Assembly: GCA_965662365.1 (NCBI GenBank)
Contig: CBFIHR010000075.1
Location: 1 to 22,061 of the forward strand
Source of the DNA: CAWVWD01 sp965662365
GTDB lineage: Bacteria > Bacteroidota > Bacteroidia > Chitinophagales > Saprospiraceae
DNA: 22,061 nt
Reading direction: 5' to 3'
The position numbers and the translations under genes are program-made. Below are positions 21,985 to 22,061 of the stretch, one piece after another (the stretch's first letter is position 1; each line of letters opens with the position of its first letter). The notes below the pieces were generated by a model that was not told where the DNA came from, searched no databases, and saw only the letters and a list, made by a program, of their open reading frames with translations.

Positions 21985-22061
21985 GGTTCAATTAAAAACT
22001 GGAATTAGTGAGCAATGATTTTCATGGTTGAATTGCTTTATTGCTAAATTGTTTTGACGAA
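21985..22061. repeat. 77-bp exact direct repeat, copy 2, at the window end
   Basis: Identical to 21845-21921 and ends on the last base of the window. The coding part is a duplicate tail of the haloperoxidase-like gene without the rest of the gene. Most likely an assembly-graph overlap rather than true duplicated DNA. Confidence 0.97.

Noticed and set aside
1..22061. CRISPR array, tRNA/rRNA, prophage, insertion sequence or known defence system
   Set aside because: No spaced direct repeats, cloverleaf, integrase, transposase or defence-domain gene was seen on either strand.

Overview
The window looks like one contig from a Bacteroidota chromosome, Saprospiria- or Flavobacteriia-like. The evidence is AT-rich intergenic DNA, no clear Shine-Dalgarno sequences, -7 boxes of the Bacteroidota form TAnnTTTG, lipoproteins with FxxSC lipoboxes, and families typical of the phylum: an AmgK-RapZ fusion, an ASPIC/UnbV repeat lipoprotein and a PAP2/vanadium haloperoxidase lipoprotein. 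No rRNA, tRNA, CRISPR array, integrase or transposase was seen.

The dominant theme is oxidative tryptophan degradation by the kynurenine / 2-aminomuconate route. From left to right it includes kynureninase (minus strand, cut by the left edge), 2-aminomuconate semialdehyde dehydrogenase, 3-hydroxyanthranilate 3,4-dioxygenase and ACMS decarboxylase (three consecutive plus-strand genes, 4219-7479), then tryptophan 2,3-dioxygenase (minus, 10541-11641) and 4-oxalocrotonate decarboxylase (minus, 12920-13684). Together they cover tryptophan to formylkynurenine, 3-hydroxykynurenine to 3-hydroxyanthranilate, and on through ACMS, 2-aminomuconate semialdehyde and 2-aminomuconate, then 4-oxalocrotonate to 2-hydroxypentadienoate. 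Having ACMSD plus AMSDH points to carbon and nitrogen catabolism rather than only NAD synthesis. Kynurenine formamidase, kynurenine 3-monooxygenase, 2-aminomuconate deaminase and the lower hydratase/aldolase steps are not in the window.

Other genes are interspersed: a hotdog thioesterase (1786-2217), an overlapping cysteine-synthesis pair cysE-cysM (2326-4045), an AmgK-like kinase fused to a RapZ C-terminal domain (7541-9004), a serine/threonine ammonia-lyase (9385-10314) and a divergent APH-fold kinase that shares a 179-nt promoter region with tryptophan dioxygenase (11821-12840). Next come an MDR quinone-reductase-like enzyme (14086-15084), an adrenodoxin-type ferredoxin with extra cysteines (15284-15604), a small membrane protein (15848-16201) and a 55-residue double-CxxC protein (16267-16434).

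The right end (16447-21878) is an envelope cluster: a 1097-residue ASPIC/UnbV/FG-GAP lipoprotein, divergent from a Cys-rich lipoprotein and a vanadium-haloperoxidase-type PAP2 lipoprotein.

Gaps are rich in palindromes: terminators, REP-like elements and regulatory candidates. The most notable non-gene signals are a 19-codon leader-like ORF followed at once by a terminator (1404-1508), repeated TTAATCA sites in the TDO/kinase divergent region, a decayed gene 3' end (13739-13926), a perfect 15-bp palindrome inside the 55-residue gene (16361-16393), and an exact 77-bp direct repeat ending on the last base of the window, which is probably an assembly-graph artefact.
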